Below are positions 12,118 through 23,244 of a stretch of 64,000 nt of DNA, piece by piece; positions within the stretch are counted from its first letter, which is position 1, and each line of letters begins with the position of its first letter. The notes below the pieces were generated by a model. The model was not told where the DNA came from. It searched no databases and saw nothing but the letters and a program-made list of their open reading frames with translations. The position numbers and the translations under genes are program-made. Source of the stretch: Shinisaurus crocodilurus (lineage: Eukaryota > Chordata > Lepidosauria > Squamata > Shinisauridae); assembly GCA_021292165.1 (NCBI GenBank), contig CM037879.1:269571160-269635159 (forward strand), in the 5' to 3' direction.

Positions 12118-12858
12118 GAATGCTACTTGGTTGCACTCAATGTTTCAATCAGTGCTTCAGTGTTAAAATATCAGCAGCAATGCGTTTATTTTTTGTTCTG
12201 ATATAATTATTTGTTGTTTTAATAAAATCTTGATCTTCACCGCATTGTTACTAATGCAAATTAAAATTATATATACAATTTATATCTATAAAATTTATAT
12301 TATAACATTATATAACCACTCTTAAATCAATGCTCTAGGAAACCGATATGCAGCTTAATAAATCAGACAAGGGGTTATATCCAATGTTAGTTCTACTTAG
12401 AGTAGACTCATTGAAATGAATGACTACTCTACTCTAAGTCTACTCTACTTAAGAGTGGGTCTACTCTTAAGTAGGACTAACACTGGATACAACCTAAGAC
12501 CTGTAGCCCACAGTGTCACCCAAAATTCCCCACCTGATGCAGCTATGCTTTCCCTTGTGATAAGGATGCCTTTGGATTTAAGGTCAATCTGGCTCAGTGT
12601 TCTGTCTCCATCAGTGGCTAGCATGAGAAGGTTACAGATAGTAGAGTCTCCAGCCCTACTAAATGAGATCTTTTTTTTTTAATTATTGGAGATGCCAGGA
12701 ATTGAGTCTGGGACCTTCTGCATGCAAAGCATGTTCTCTGTATGGACACCCTCTTAAACTTGTAATGAGATATATACTCTATTTGAAAATGAAACATTAT
12801 TCAGCATTTGGTATTGTTACTTTTTCAATCTATTTCTGAAAATCAATTCTGTGCTCAC

Positions 12859-13011
12859 CTGGTTCTGTTTCAGTGTGGAAACCAACTTTTGCAAAGTAAT
12901 GTTTTCTTCTTCAAGTTCTGTATAGTCCTGAAGGAGCCTTGCCTCTCTAAACTTGTATTCCCTTATTTCATCTTTCATCCGAATTCTCTGTAGCTCTGCC
13001 ATTTCATTGCT
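12859..13011 (-). CDS. BICD1: BICD1 exon 3
   Basis: A phase 0-0 exon of 153 bases (51 residues, about 143-193). The acceptor has a strong pyrimidine tract ending TTTCCAG and the donor is CAG|GTGAGC. The product is [20 protein letters not shown], then coiled coil including [20 protein letters not shown] and ending STLKQNQ. It continues the first coiled coil that runs along dynactin in BICD adaptors. It joins exon 2 (...RDLKE) and exon 4 (VEYEG...) with no gap against BICD1. An upstream in-frame ATG inside the exon is not a start. Confidence 0.97.
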
Positions 13012-13800
13012 CTGGAAAGGAGAGGAGGGGAAAAAATATTACTGTTCATTTTGAGCAAAAAATAAATGGTGCTGATGGAGACAAAACGTAAGTAATCAAA
13101 ATAAGTTTAGAATATGTATCTAACCAGTTGCACCTTCAATTAGATTGTAAGTCATTCCTACTATTTATTATGTCACTGCATCTCCACAAATAAGTAAATG
13201 TAGAAGGAAACAAGGAACACAGCCTCAAGATTATTTCCCCCCTTAAACTGAAACAACAACAATCTCTCCTTCCCTGCTGAGCTTCAGTCTCGCATTACTT
13301 TTATTTACTGGATGAAGGCTTGTATCAAATACAGTTACTAAGCGCTCTTCTTTCAGCAGTGCCGCTTCTCTAAAGGCATAAAGCAGATCAATGAGTAATG
13401 GAGTCTGTCCTGTGAAGATAACTGCCAACAACCTTGAGAAAGGAAAACAGTTCCATCTTCACATTCTCAAAATAAGCGCAGGAATTTGTGTCTCAGCGTA
13501 AATGTAAAAGCCTCATATAAAATATCTAGCTAAAAAACTGAAAGAAAATTGTGTTGTAATGAAATATATGTGAAAGTTGGAATGAGTGTCTAGGAATAAT
13601 ATGGGCTTATATTTTAAGACACAAGTGGCATCTTGTTCCATATTCTGCAGTACAAATAGTCAATCATGTTGAGTATGACACTGTCCAGAAAGGAATACAA
13701 GGAGTCCAAAAGTGGCAAGGAGATAAACTATCCTCCAATTACTAAATATTACTATCACTTATTTATTCAGCGTCATCAATGGACATGGAACTGTACAGAG

Positions 13801-14231
13801 CTGGGGTCTCCAACATGGGGCCCATGGGCACCAATGTGCTCACAGACACCTGTCTTGGTGCCTGCAAGGCTCAGTGTCCCTCCTGATTTCCATTTATTTC
13901 TTAAGATATATATTTTTTAATTTAACTGGGAGGCCGACATGCTGCAAAGCAAAGTGCTACCCTCCAGCACATCTTTGAGTTCAAAAGAGCAGTTTTGTGT
14001 TTCAGAACTCAGGTCCCATCTCTGCCTTGTACTTAGGTTCTTGGGCAAGTTACTTTTCTTTTAGTCTTACCAGTTGCTTTCTAGCAAATGAGTGTTTTAT
14101 GCCGACAATGGCAGCCAATTTATGAATGGGCAGGCTCCTTGTGGCAGCCATTTTGTGAACACACCCACAACATTCCCAAAATTCTAGAAGTGCCCACTGA
14201 CCTCAAAAAGTTGGGGACTTGGGGACCCCTG
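13801..14231. mobile_element. hAT-like MITE
   Basis: The left end CTGGGGTCTCCAAC mirrors the right end GTTGGGGACTTGGGGACCCCTG. Related left ends occur at about 25607 and 35150 (GTCCCCAACC). No clear target duplication, so it is old. Confidence 0.55.
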
Positions 14232-15104
14232 TTTTAGTCAGATTGCTTTGTCTTGCCTATTATATTAATCTTATTATTTAGCCATTTGATGCATATATAA
14301 AACCACTCTTCCATTTATATACTTTTATATATATATTCCATTTGTATATTCTTTTATATTATGCTTTCACTGTTCTAAGCTTATGTGCTTTCACTATTTG
14401 TCTATAGTAAGGGAGAGGCTCCACTGTCATACGTCCTGACTTAACACTTCATCTTTCCTTTCCAACTGTTTCCCCTTCTAGATCCTGAGTATCCCCACTT
14501 AGTTCCATTGCTCATGGAAACCAAGGGCTAAGGAGAGGATTCATGGAAAGGTGTGCTTTAAGGAGGAAGAAAAAGAAATAGTCTCACACTCTTCTGTCCA
14601 GAGGATGCATAAACACAAACCCACTGTCCCTATCAGCACCTCAAGATGTGAAGGGCTAGTCGATGATGAAGCACTGTGATGAAATGTGTTGCTTTCAAGC
14701 AGAACCTGGGCTTCAGCTGCTGCTTATGTCAAATGTAGCTCGAATCTTAACTTGCAATAATAGTAAATAATACCTCATTGTCCTGTCACGGATTACTGAG
14801 TTTTGAACACCAGTAAAGACTGAGGCAGAAGGCTGAAATTAAAACACTTTGCTTACAAACTATTGAATAAAATGTCAAAAGTCAGAATAAATGGTAGAAT
14901 AGCAATGAGTGCACTAGAATCACAAGAATTATTATTATTAGGAAATAGCAGAAAGCTATAAGCAATAAATCCGTTCCTCAACAAAGTACTCTAATTGCTT
15001 CACTAAATACTGATATCATATTGGAAATCGGGGAAATCGGGATATTGTTATAATTTTAAAGCCACAAGCATTGTTGGGGGAGCTCATGTAATGTAGACTG
15101 AGAA

Positions 15105-15300
15105 GTTAACCAGGAAGTCCCAGGTTCAAATCTTGGTATGAACTAATTAGGTAGCAAGTCATTATCTCTCTGCCTAGTATTCCAATATGCAATGATGACC
15201 TACCTTTCAGGGTTATTGTAAGGATAACTGAGATAATGTATGCAAAGCAGTACACTGCTTTGCAGTATCTAAAAATGCTGGTTACCAATTATATTTTATT
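15105..15300 (+). mobile_element. Diverged tRNA-derived SINE
   Basis: A B-box-like block (CCCAGGTTCAAATC), then CCTACCTTTCAGGGTTATTGTAAGGATAA, then a region like the SINE tail. Divergent from the young copies. Confidence 0.5.
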
Positions 15301-17144
15301 TTCCCTTCACCCTGGGTGCTTCTAGATAGAGGGCTCCTTGTGCTAATAATCAAAAGGCTATTCCATCTTTTCATCCTCATCAGATTCTTTTCTGGTAAGA
15401 AAAGAGATGGAAGAAGCGGTAGGAAAACACAGCAGGCCTGCAAACTGAAAACAACTATGTCTGGACCCTCTAAAATTCCATGAATGACAGAGTACAATTG
15501 CACAATAAAAACCTTTCCCAGAAGCACCCAATCAGAGAGAAGTCTGTCGGGGTCCCTGGGGCCCAGAAGCAAGGGGAAGCACAATCAGGCTCCAGTTCCC
15601 AGCCAGAGTACCAAGCAAGGGCTGCTTGGAGCGAGGTTGCACACCCTCTAATCAGGAGAAACACCAGTGTGGGATCAGTCTGGTCTGAAAAGCCTTCAGT
15701 CTGGCATTCTCAAACTGATCTCTCTCCTCGATCTTTTCCCTCCTCTCCCCTTCACTTGTACATCTAGTCTCTTAGACTGTAAGCCGGAGGACTTACAGAA
15801 ATGTATGCAGTTATTAATATGAACAAGAAGAATGTACAAGATAAGGAAGATGTAACATTTACATGTATTTTTTAATCTCTTATACTCTATCTCATGCTTT
15901 CAGGATGGAGTAGGCAATGAATAAAATGTGCCTTATTCACTTTAAAATAATAAGTGCAATAATTTGTCTGCATCTTTGCTCTTTTTACAATTCTAAGCCA
16001 TGTAATATAAATTAGCTATAACTGCTCCCAGGGCTTTGTTTCACTTTAAATATTAATATGACACAGAAACAAAAACATGATGCAAAACGATTTCTGCAAC
16101 GATGTATACCGTAAATCTTGTCACAGAAAACAGCCAGCGCTTGCTGGATATATTCTGACTACAGAGAATACCTGCATTGTGTTGGAAGAGATTCAACCGG
16201 AATAAGATGCTTCCTGTTTCTCCAGGGCTCAGATAAAAGCATTAGACGGATGTGGTTTCATTTTAACCCACACACCAACCAACATTAAGGAATAGAGTGT
16301 GAAACTGTATGCCATTTTCATTTCTGCAACACACAGAAATTTGCTTTATCTTTTTTACAGAGCATTCTGAATTTCCATATCCCTTTCCCAAAGCAACATC
16401 ATATTTTCTATTACAGGTAACTAGGACAGCTATGAGTAGCTATAGTTGCCACTTCATCCTTTTGGATCAGCCTATGTTTAATATTGACCAAGCTTGTGTC
16501 ACATTTTCTTGCCACATTTTCTTGCCACCCTAGCAAATCTGAAATTAAACCTGCACTCCTTGCACACTTACTTGGGAGTATGTCCTACCAGATTCACATA
16601 CATACCCACAGGAAGTGTCAAGCCAAAAAATTAGGTCAGGCATTTTTACTCATATCCTACACCTCATTATATGTTAAAAGCAAAAGCAGGAGAACTATGC
16701 TTCTTGTGGTACATAAAGATTTTAACACAGATTTCCATCTTCTTTCTTTGTGGAGGAGACACTGATTTACTTTGGATTCTAATCTTAACTAACTTGCAGC
16801 TGCCCTCTTACAAAACCTTTTAAGAAACTGGAAGTTTGCAAGGAACTTTGATTAGTTCTTACAATCCAACACTATCCACCAGGGATGGGGACTCGGACTC
16901 GGGGACTCGACTCATGAGTCGGCCTGAGTCCCCCCTCTGACTCGAGTCCCACTTGAGTCCCAATAATTTATGTGGGACTTGAGACTCGACTCGGGACTCG
17001 AGCCCAAGGACTCCGCCGCCACTGCCGCCCTCACCTCCGCCGCCATCGCCACCGCTGCCCTCACCTCCGCCGCCGCCATCGTCGCCTCCGCCGTCGACCT
17101 CGCCGTCGCACACAGCACGCCGCAGCACGCCGCCAGCGCCGTCA

Positions 17145-17292
17145 CTCTGTTTTTGGCGGGAGGAACCACAGCAACCCTGCCAAAAACAGAGCGACGGCGC
17201 TGGTGGCGTGATGCGGCATGCCGCGTCACGCTGCCAGCGACGGCGCTCTGTTTTTGGTGGGAGGAACCACAGCAACCCCGCCAAAAACAGAG
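17145..17292. repeat. Two copies of a hairpin unit
   Basis: At 17145-17191 and 17246-17292 the same imperfect palindrome occurs: CTCTGTTTTTGGCGGG, a short AACCACAGCAACC spacer, then the complement ending CCAAAAACAGAG. A GC-rich segment separates them. Part of the hAT interior. Confidence 0.85.
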
Positions 17293-17793
17293 CAACGGCG
17301 CTGGCGGCGTGATGCGGCGTGCTGTGTGCGACGGCGGCATGCGATGGCGGCGTGTGATGGCGGCGTGAGGCGGAGGCGATGGTGGCAGGGGTGAGGTCGA
17401 CGGCGGAGGCGGTGATGGTGGCAGTGGAGGTGAGGTCGGCGGCGGCGGAGGTGAGGGCGGTGGAGGTGAGGGCGGCGGAAGTGGAGGTGAGGGCGGCGGA
17501 AGTGGAGGTGAGGGCGGCGGCGGTGGTGAGGTGAGGGCGGCAGCGGCGCCGTGCGGGCGGTGGCGAGGCGTCGAGGCGGCAGCGACTCGAGCGGCGTGGA
17601 GAATGCTCCGCGCTGCTCAGAAGAGCGAGTTTGGAATGCTCCGCCGCAGAGAACTACAAGCCCTGGGAGGGCTCGTAATACATCCCTGCCCTGGCGGTGG
17701 CAGGAGCAGAATCATAGAATCATAGAAAAGTAGAGTTGGAAGGGGCCTACAAGGCCATCAAGTCCAACCCCCTGCTCAATGCAGGAATCTAGG

Positions 17794-20657
17794 TCAAAGC
17801 ATCTCTGACAGATGTCTGTCCAGCTGCACCTTGAATGCCTCCAGAGTGGGAGAGCCCACAACCTCCCTAGGTAGTTGATTCCATTGTCTTATTGCTCTGA
17901 CAGTCAGGAAATTTTTCCTGATGTTTAGGTGGAATCTAGGTTCCTGTAACTTGAGCCCATTATTCCGTGTCCTGCAAACTGGGATGATCCAGAAGAGATC
18001 CTTGCCCTCCTCTGTGTGACATCCCTTCAAATACTGGAAGAGTGCGATCATATCTCCCCTCAGTCTCCTCTTCTGCAGGCTAAACATGCCCAGTTGTTTC
18101 AGTCTCTCCTCATAGGGCCTTGTTTCCAGTCCCTTTATCATCCTTGTTGCCCTCCTCTGAACCCTCTCCAGTTTGTCTATGTCCTTCTTAAAGTGAGGTG
18201 CCCAGAACTGGACGCAGTACTCAAGATGAGGCCTAACCAGTGCGGAGTAAAGGGGAATTATCACTTCCCGCGATTTGGAAGCTATACTTCTATTAATACA
18301 GCCCAAAATTGCATTTGCCTTCTTTGCAGCCACATCGCATTGCTGGCTCATATTCAGTTTGTGATCTACCACAATTCCAAGATCCTTCTCACTTGTAGTA
18401 TTGTTGAGCCAAGTGTCCCCCATTCTGTAACTCTGCATTTGGTTTCCTCTCCCTAGGTGCAGCACTTGGCATTTATCCCTATTAAATTTCATTCTGTTGT
18501 TTTCGGCCCAGCGCTCCAGCCTATCGAGGTCACTTTGAATTTTGTTTCTGTCTTCCAGAGTATTAGCTGTTCCACCCAACTTTGTGTCATCTGCAAATTT
18601 GATAAGCATTCCCTGTACCTCCTGATCCAAGTCATTAATAAAAATGTTGAAGAGCACCGGGCCCAGGACCGAGCCCTGTGGTACCCCGCTCGTTACCTCT
18701 CCCCAGTTTGAGAAGGAACCATTGATAAGCACTCTTTGAGTCCGATTCTGTAGCCAATTGTGGATCCACCCGATAGTTGTTCCATCTAGCCCACTCTTAG
18801 CTAGCTTACTAATCAGGATATCATGAGGCACTTTGTCGAAAGCTTTGCTGAAGTCCAGATATATAATGTCCACAGCATTCCCACAGTCCACAAGGGAGGT
18901 TACCCGATCAAAAAATGAGATCAGATTAGTCTGACAGGATTTGTTCTTGACAAATCCATGCTGGCTTCTAGTAATCACTGCATTGTTTTCAAGGTGCTTG
19001 CAGACTGACTTCTTTATAATCTGCTCAAAAATCTGATTGATGTCAGACTGACTGGCCTATAGTTCCCAGGTTCCTCCTTCTTGCCCTTTTTGAAGATGGG
19101 AACAACATTTGCCCTCCTCCAGTCGTCTGGCACTTCACCTGTCCTCCATGATTTCTCAAAGATAATAGACAGTGGTTCTGAGAGTTCTTCTGCCAGTTCC
19201 TTTATTACTCTAGGATGCAGCTCATCAGGCCCTGGAGATTTAAACTCGTTCAGAGTAATCAGGTGCTCCTTGACCATTTGCCTATCAATCTCAAGCTGCA
19301 ATCCTGCCCCTTCAGTCTGCACTTCAGGTTTGCCAGGGGGGTCATAGACCCTCTTTTGGGAGAAGACCGAGCCGAAGTAGGAATTGAATACTTCTGCCTT
19401 TTCTTTGTCTTCTGTTATCAATTTGCCATCCTCATTGCGTAGTTGAACCACCAGTTCTTTCTTCTGTCTTTTACTGTGCATGTATCTGAAGAAAGCTTTT
19501 TTGTTGCTTTTAGCATTCCTCGCTAACCTTAGCTCATTCTCAGCTTTAGCCTTCCTGACACTATTCCTGCAGTTCTGTGCTACCTGCCTGTACTCTTCCC
19601 CTGTAGCCTGTCCTTCCTTCCACTTCCTATACGTGTCCTTTTTTGTTTTCAGGTCATCTTTGAGTTTATTGTGAAGCCACATTGGCTTCTTCTGTTGCCC
19701 TCTGCCTTTTTTCCTTTTGGGAATTGTTTGCAATTGTGCCTTTAAAATTTCCTTTTTTAAAAACTCCCACCCCTCCTGGGCTCCCTTTCTCGTGAGAGTC
19801 ACTTGCCATGGGATCTTACTAATCATTGTTCTGAGTTTGTTAAAATTGGCTTTCCTAAAATCCAGGGTACGTGTTTGGCTACACTCAGCTTTTGCTTCCG
19901 TTAGAATCAAGAACTCAAGTATAACATGGTCACTTTCCCCCAGAGTTCCCGAAACTGCCACTTTATCCACTAAGTCGTCTCTGTTGGTTAGAATCAGGTC
20001 AAGGATAGCCGATCCTCTAGTTCCTTCCTCCACTTTCTGTAGGAGGAAGTTATCAGCAGCACAGCTCAGGAATTTCTTGGAGGGGCCATGTTTGGCTGAA
20101 TAAGTCTCCCAACAGATATCAGGGAAATTGAAGTCTCCCATTACTACCACATCGTGCCTCCTTGAAACAATGGCAATTTGTTTTTCAAAAGTTCCATCCT
20201 TGTCTTCTCCTTGATTGGGTGGTCGGTAGTAGACTCCTACCGCCATGTTCGTTTTATTCTTTGCCCCCTTTATTTTAACCCAGATGCTCTCAATGGGGCT
20301 GCCAAGCTCCTCTTCCTGTATCTCTGTGCAGAGATACGTATTTTTAACATACAGTGCAACTCCACCTCCCTTTCTGTTGCTTCTGTTCCTTTTGAACAAG
20401 TTATACCCTTCCATTGCTGTATTCCAGTCATGGGAGTCATCCCACCAGGTTTCAGTTATCCCTATCAAGTCGTACTTGCCCTCATGTATCAAAAATTCAA
20501 GTTCGTCTTGTTTGTTGCCCATACTCTGGGCATTAGTATAGAGACATCGAAGACTATGTGCTTTATAGTCCGACTTTCCCCCTACATTTTGTGGTAGACT
20601 ATCAATGGGCACCGCTGGAGCTGTTCTCTCCATTGTGGCATAGAGGCCTTCTTCCAT
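17794..20657 (-). pseudogene. CR1 ORF2: endonuclease-reverse transcriptase, one frameshift
   Basis: ORF2 encodes the enzyme that nicks DNA and copies the RNA at the target. The first part (20657-19014) has the AP-endonuclease domain with ITETWW, GDFNFPDI and SDHVIL, then the start of reverse transcriptase (NYRPVSLTS). The second part (18978-17794 and its upstream frame) has [25 protein letters not shown] and the catalytic FADDTK, then the C-terminal domain ending LDRHLSEML. A small deletion near 19033-19038 shifts the frame just after SLTS and gives a stop; the following frame resumes with QIFEQIIKKSVCKH. All catalytic motifs I looked for are present, so the break is probably recent. The start at 20657 lies 38 bases past the ORF1 stop. 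Confidence 0.92.
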
Positions 20658-20695
20658 TGGTACCCCCGAGTTTATGTCTCCCTCCCCTGTTGGAT

Positions 20696-21724
20696 TCAGT
20701 TTAAAGCCCTCCTGATTAAGTTCCTCATGCTGTGGCCAAACACATTCTTCCCAGTCCTTGTGAGGTGCAACCCATCCTTTGCCAGCAGTCCATCTTCCAG
20801 GAAGTGTAGCCCGTGGTCCCAGAATCCAAATCCCTCATGTCGGCTCCACCTTCGTAGCCAGTCATTCACTCGGAGTATTTTTCTTTCCCTTTCTATGCCT
20901 CTTCCAAGTACTGGAAGGATGGATGAGAAAACTATCTGGGCCCCGAAGTTCTTGAGTTCCATTCCCAACTCTTCAAAGTCTGCCGTGATTTCTTTGTAAC
21001 TCCGCTTGGCAGTATCATTTGTACCCACGTGGAAGAGAAGAAAGGGGTATGTGTCAGTGGGCTGTATGAGCCTTGGCAGCTGCTCTGACACATCCTTAAT
21101 CCGTGCCCCGGGGAGACAGCACACCTGGCGAGTCCATGGGTCTTCGCGACATACTTTGGCTTCGATCCCCCGCAGGAGGGAGTCTCCCACTATGAGTACT
21201 CTTCTCTTCCTCTTGCTGTAGGCCTTGGTTTGACTGCCTCCACTTGACTGACCCTCAGCCTCTTGCTCGCTGTCACGTTGGGTGCCCGGTAATCCGTCCT
21301 CTGCAGGCTGTCCTCTGCTCTCATCCTCAAGTACATGGAAGCGGTTCCATAGCTCCACTGCTTCCACAGGCACAGAGTGTCTTGTAGTTCTTCTGCTCCT
21401 AACAGTCACCCTTTTCCAGGGAGTTCCCCCTGCGTTATTTTCCCTTGCCTCTGCAGTCTCCGACTCCGCCTCATCCTGCCGTTGCCCTTCTGGCTCCTGT
21501 ACTGTGCTTTGGTGCTGTAGATCCACCGTTCTGTCTAAGAACTCCTCGCTTTCTCTTATGCTCCTGAGGGTTGACACTTGTTGCTCCAGTCCTCTGACCT
21601 TTTCTTCCAACAGCGTGACCAGCTTGCACTTGTTGCACGTGTAGGCCATGTCGATCTCCGGCAGGAAAACAAACATTGCACACCCCTTGCAGGTCACCAC
21701 CACTGCTGAGTCCTTTCCTTCCAT
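20696..21724 (-). CDS. CR1 ORF1 protein with SGNH/GDSL esterase-like domain
   Basis: An intact 342-residue frame. The N-terminus (about residues 12-36) carries CKGC and CNKC, a likely zinc-binding pair, followed by a short coiled coil (LLEEKVRGLEQQVSTLRSI) and a charged Ser/Glu-rich linker. The C-terminal half has the esterase signature blocks VLIVGDSLLRG (catalytic Ser in GDSL), GTND and DGLHLT (Asp and His). This architecture is known for ORF1 of CR1 and some L2 LINEs, where the protein is thought to bind RNA or lipid in the element's particle. The exact role is not settled. It precedes ORF2 by 38 bases on the same transcript. Its openness supports recent activity. Confidence 0.9.
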   Translation of the reverse strand: MEGKDSAVVVTCKGCAMFVFLPEIDMAYTCNKCKLVTLLEEKVRGLEQQVSTLRSIRESEEFLDRTVDLQHQSTVQEPEGQRQDEAESETAEARENNAGGTPWKRVTVRSRRTTRHSVPVEAVELWNRFHVLEDESRGQPAEDGLPGTQRDSEQEAEGQSSGGSQTKAYSKRKRRVLIVGDSLLRGIEAKVCREDPWTRQVCCLPGARIKDVSEQLPRLIQPTDTYPFLLFHVGTNDTAKRSYKEITADFEELGMELKNFGAQIVFSSILPVLGRGIERERKILRVNDWLRRWSRHEGFGFWDHGLHFLEDGLLAKDGLHLTRTGKNVFGHSMRNLIRRALN

Positions 21725-21803
21725 AGTGCTCTGTTTCTGTCTTCCTAGAATTTTTTTTTTATTATTTTTTTTTAGGGGCCTCCCCCTTGACCTCCCCTGC
21801 CGA

Positions 21804-22557
21804 ACTCCGCTGCCAAACTCCTGTTTGCTCTCCCTGTTTGCTCTCCCTGTTCGCTCGCTCTCTGGGAGCCTGCTTGCCTTATCACAGCCCCCAAAACAGC
21901 TGGAGCCTCTCTCCTGTTGTGCTCCTGCTCAGCTGGGAGTCAGGAACAGAATGAGCTGTCAGGCCACACCCTTCCTTTTAAGCTCTCAGACCACACCCTT
22001 CCCTTTCAGCTCTCAGGCCACACCCTTCCCTTTCAGCTCTCAGGCCACACCCTTCCCTTGCAGCACTAGTAGTTGTTGTTTGTACAGCAGCACTTGCTGT
22101 TGCGGCACTTGTCGTTCTACTCCGCTGCCAAACTCCTGTTTTCTCTCCCTGTTCGCTCGCTCTGTTCGCTCACTCTCTGGGAGCCTGCTTGCCTTATCAT
22201 AGCCCCAAAAACAGCTGGAGCCTCTCTCCTGTTGTGCTCCTGCTCAGCTGGGAGTCAGGAACAGAATGAGCTGTCAGGCCACACCCTTCCTTTTAAGCTC
22301 TCAGACCACACCCTTCCCTTTCAGCTCTCAGGCCACACCCTTCCCTTGCAGCACTAGTAGTTGTTGTTTGTACAGCAGCACTTGCTGTTGCAGCACTTGT
22401 CGTTCTACTCTGCTGCCAAACTCCTGTTTTCTCTCCCTGTTCGCTCGCTCTGTTCGCTCGCTCTCTGGGAGCCTGCTTGCCTTATCACAGCCCCCAAAAC
22501 AGCTGGAGCCTCTCTCCTGTTGTGCTCCTGCTCAGCTGGGAGTCAGGAACAGAATGA
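21804..22557 (-). promoter_or_regulatory. CR1 5' region of tandem ~290-315 bp monomers
   Basis: Two and a half repeats, starting at 21804, 22119 and 22407, each with CTGCCAAACTCCTG, GGGAGCCTGCTTGCC, CAGCTGGAGCCTCTCTCC and, in the complete ones, CAGGCCACACCCTTCC subrepeats. They lie just upstream of ORF1 in the sense of the LINE. By analogy with mouse L1 monomers they may form the internal promoter; this is inference. Confidence 0.75.
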
Positions 22558-22585
22558 CGAGGGAAGGACGGTTAGTGGCGGCGGA

Positions 22586-22690
22586 GGCGGCAGCGGCCCA
22601 TGGAGGGAGCAGGAGGGTCTCCGTGGGAGGAAGGGCAGCTCTTCTTCCTCTCACGGAGACCCTCCCGCTCCCTCCATGGGCCGCCGCTTT
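22586..22690. repeat. Long hairpin near the right end of the hAT element
   Basis: Two arms of nearly 50 bp (22586-22633 and 22641-22690) are inverted copies, including GCCCATGGAGGGAGC and GCTCCCTCCATGGGC. The loop is about seven bases. Confidence 0.85.
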
Positions 22691-23244
22691 GGGAGTGACT
22701 CGGGACTCAGGACTCAAGTCACCATTTTGGACCTCGGACTCGACTCGACTCGAGACTCGGGTCCAAAGACTCGGGACTCGACTCGGGACTCAACATCCCT
22801 GCTATCCACAGCCAACACTAAGCACAGCCAACACATTGGCTTTCAATAGCATCACTGAAAGCTGCTTTGTATGTGCTTATTTGGGATGTATTTTTTGACA
22901 CAGACCAGCAATGCCCTGTTCCGTGAGTGGAAGGGAAAACAAGTAAAATGGTGTGCTCCCACTCCTTTTTAGCCCTTACCTTCCTGTGGCCTTTTTCACT
23001 GTCACATGGTGGAATTTTTTCTTCTTCTGGCTGCCTCCAACAAAACAGTCTTAAATCTCTGGGTCTTGGGTACTTTAGGTAGAGTGGGGATTGGCTATTA
23101 GATGTGGGGTGGGTAACCCAAAATCAATAGAGACAGCAAAGTTTCAAATAATACCGTTTAAATTTAGTTAAGAAAAATGTAAATAGGAAAATGTTTTAAA
23201 ATCTTTTAAAACACACACACACAACAAACATATGAGCAATAGAA

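Larger units (their letters stand above)
4565..12858 (-). other. BICD1: BICD1 intron 3
   Basis: An 8.3-kb GT-AG intron. The clear mobile elements in it are listed separately. The rest (4565-5008, 6867-7244, 8933-10915, 11643-11773, 12118-12858) is AT-rich and shows no gene. The segment 9690-9960 contains a motif like the end of the 53525 element (GTGCAGAACCTC) and is probably an old DNA-transposon remnant. At 12365-12500 lies a diverged piece with repeated TCTACTTAGAGTAGACTC-like units. Confidence 0.9.
17710..22557 (-). mobile_element. Nearly full-length CR1 LINE
   Basis: A 4.85-kb CR1 on the minus strand. It has, in order, a 5' region of tandem repeats (22557-21804), ORF1 (21724-20696), ORF2 (20657-17794) and a short 3' region ending in the ATTCTATGATTCTATGATT repeat typical of CR1. 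No target duplication, as is usual for CR1. It lies inside the hAT element at 16880-22801. It looks young: ORF1 is open and ORF2 has a single frameshift. Confidence 0.93.
16880..22801. mobile_element. hAT-superfamily element carrying a CR1 insertion
   Basis: The ends are CAGGGATG and CATCCCTG, an exact inverted repeat, flanked by a perfect 8-bp target duplication CTATCCAC (16872-16879 and 22802-22809). This is diagnostic of hAT insertion. Subterminal regions are packed with ACTCG units in both orientations (about seven direct copies on the left, eight on the right), as expected of transposase-binding repeats. The interior is GC-rich with GGC/GGT-type repeats and hairpins. Without the CR1 it is about 1.07 kb and has no transposase, so it is non-autonomous. 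Confidence 0.9.

Noticed and set aside
13243..13431. A 62-residue minus-strand frame near exon 3 that could be an alternative exon
   Set aside because: No matching splice pair was seen and it has no similarity to BICD proteins.
16859..17368. Overlapping 130-140 residue frames rich in Gly, Ala, Arg or Ser on both strands
   Set aside because: They lie in GC-rich triplet repeats of the hAT element and are open because of low complexity.
21648..22898. Plus-strand frames of 162-210 residues with repeated QATPFPFSS-like motifs
   Set aside because: They are readings of the CR1 5' tandem repeats on the opposite strand and cross the CR1/hAT boundary.
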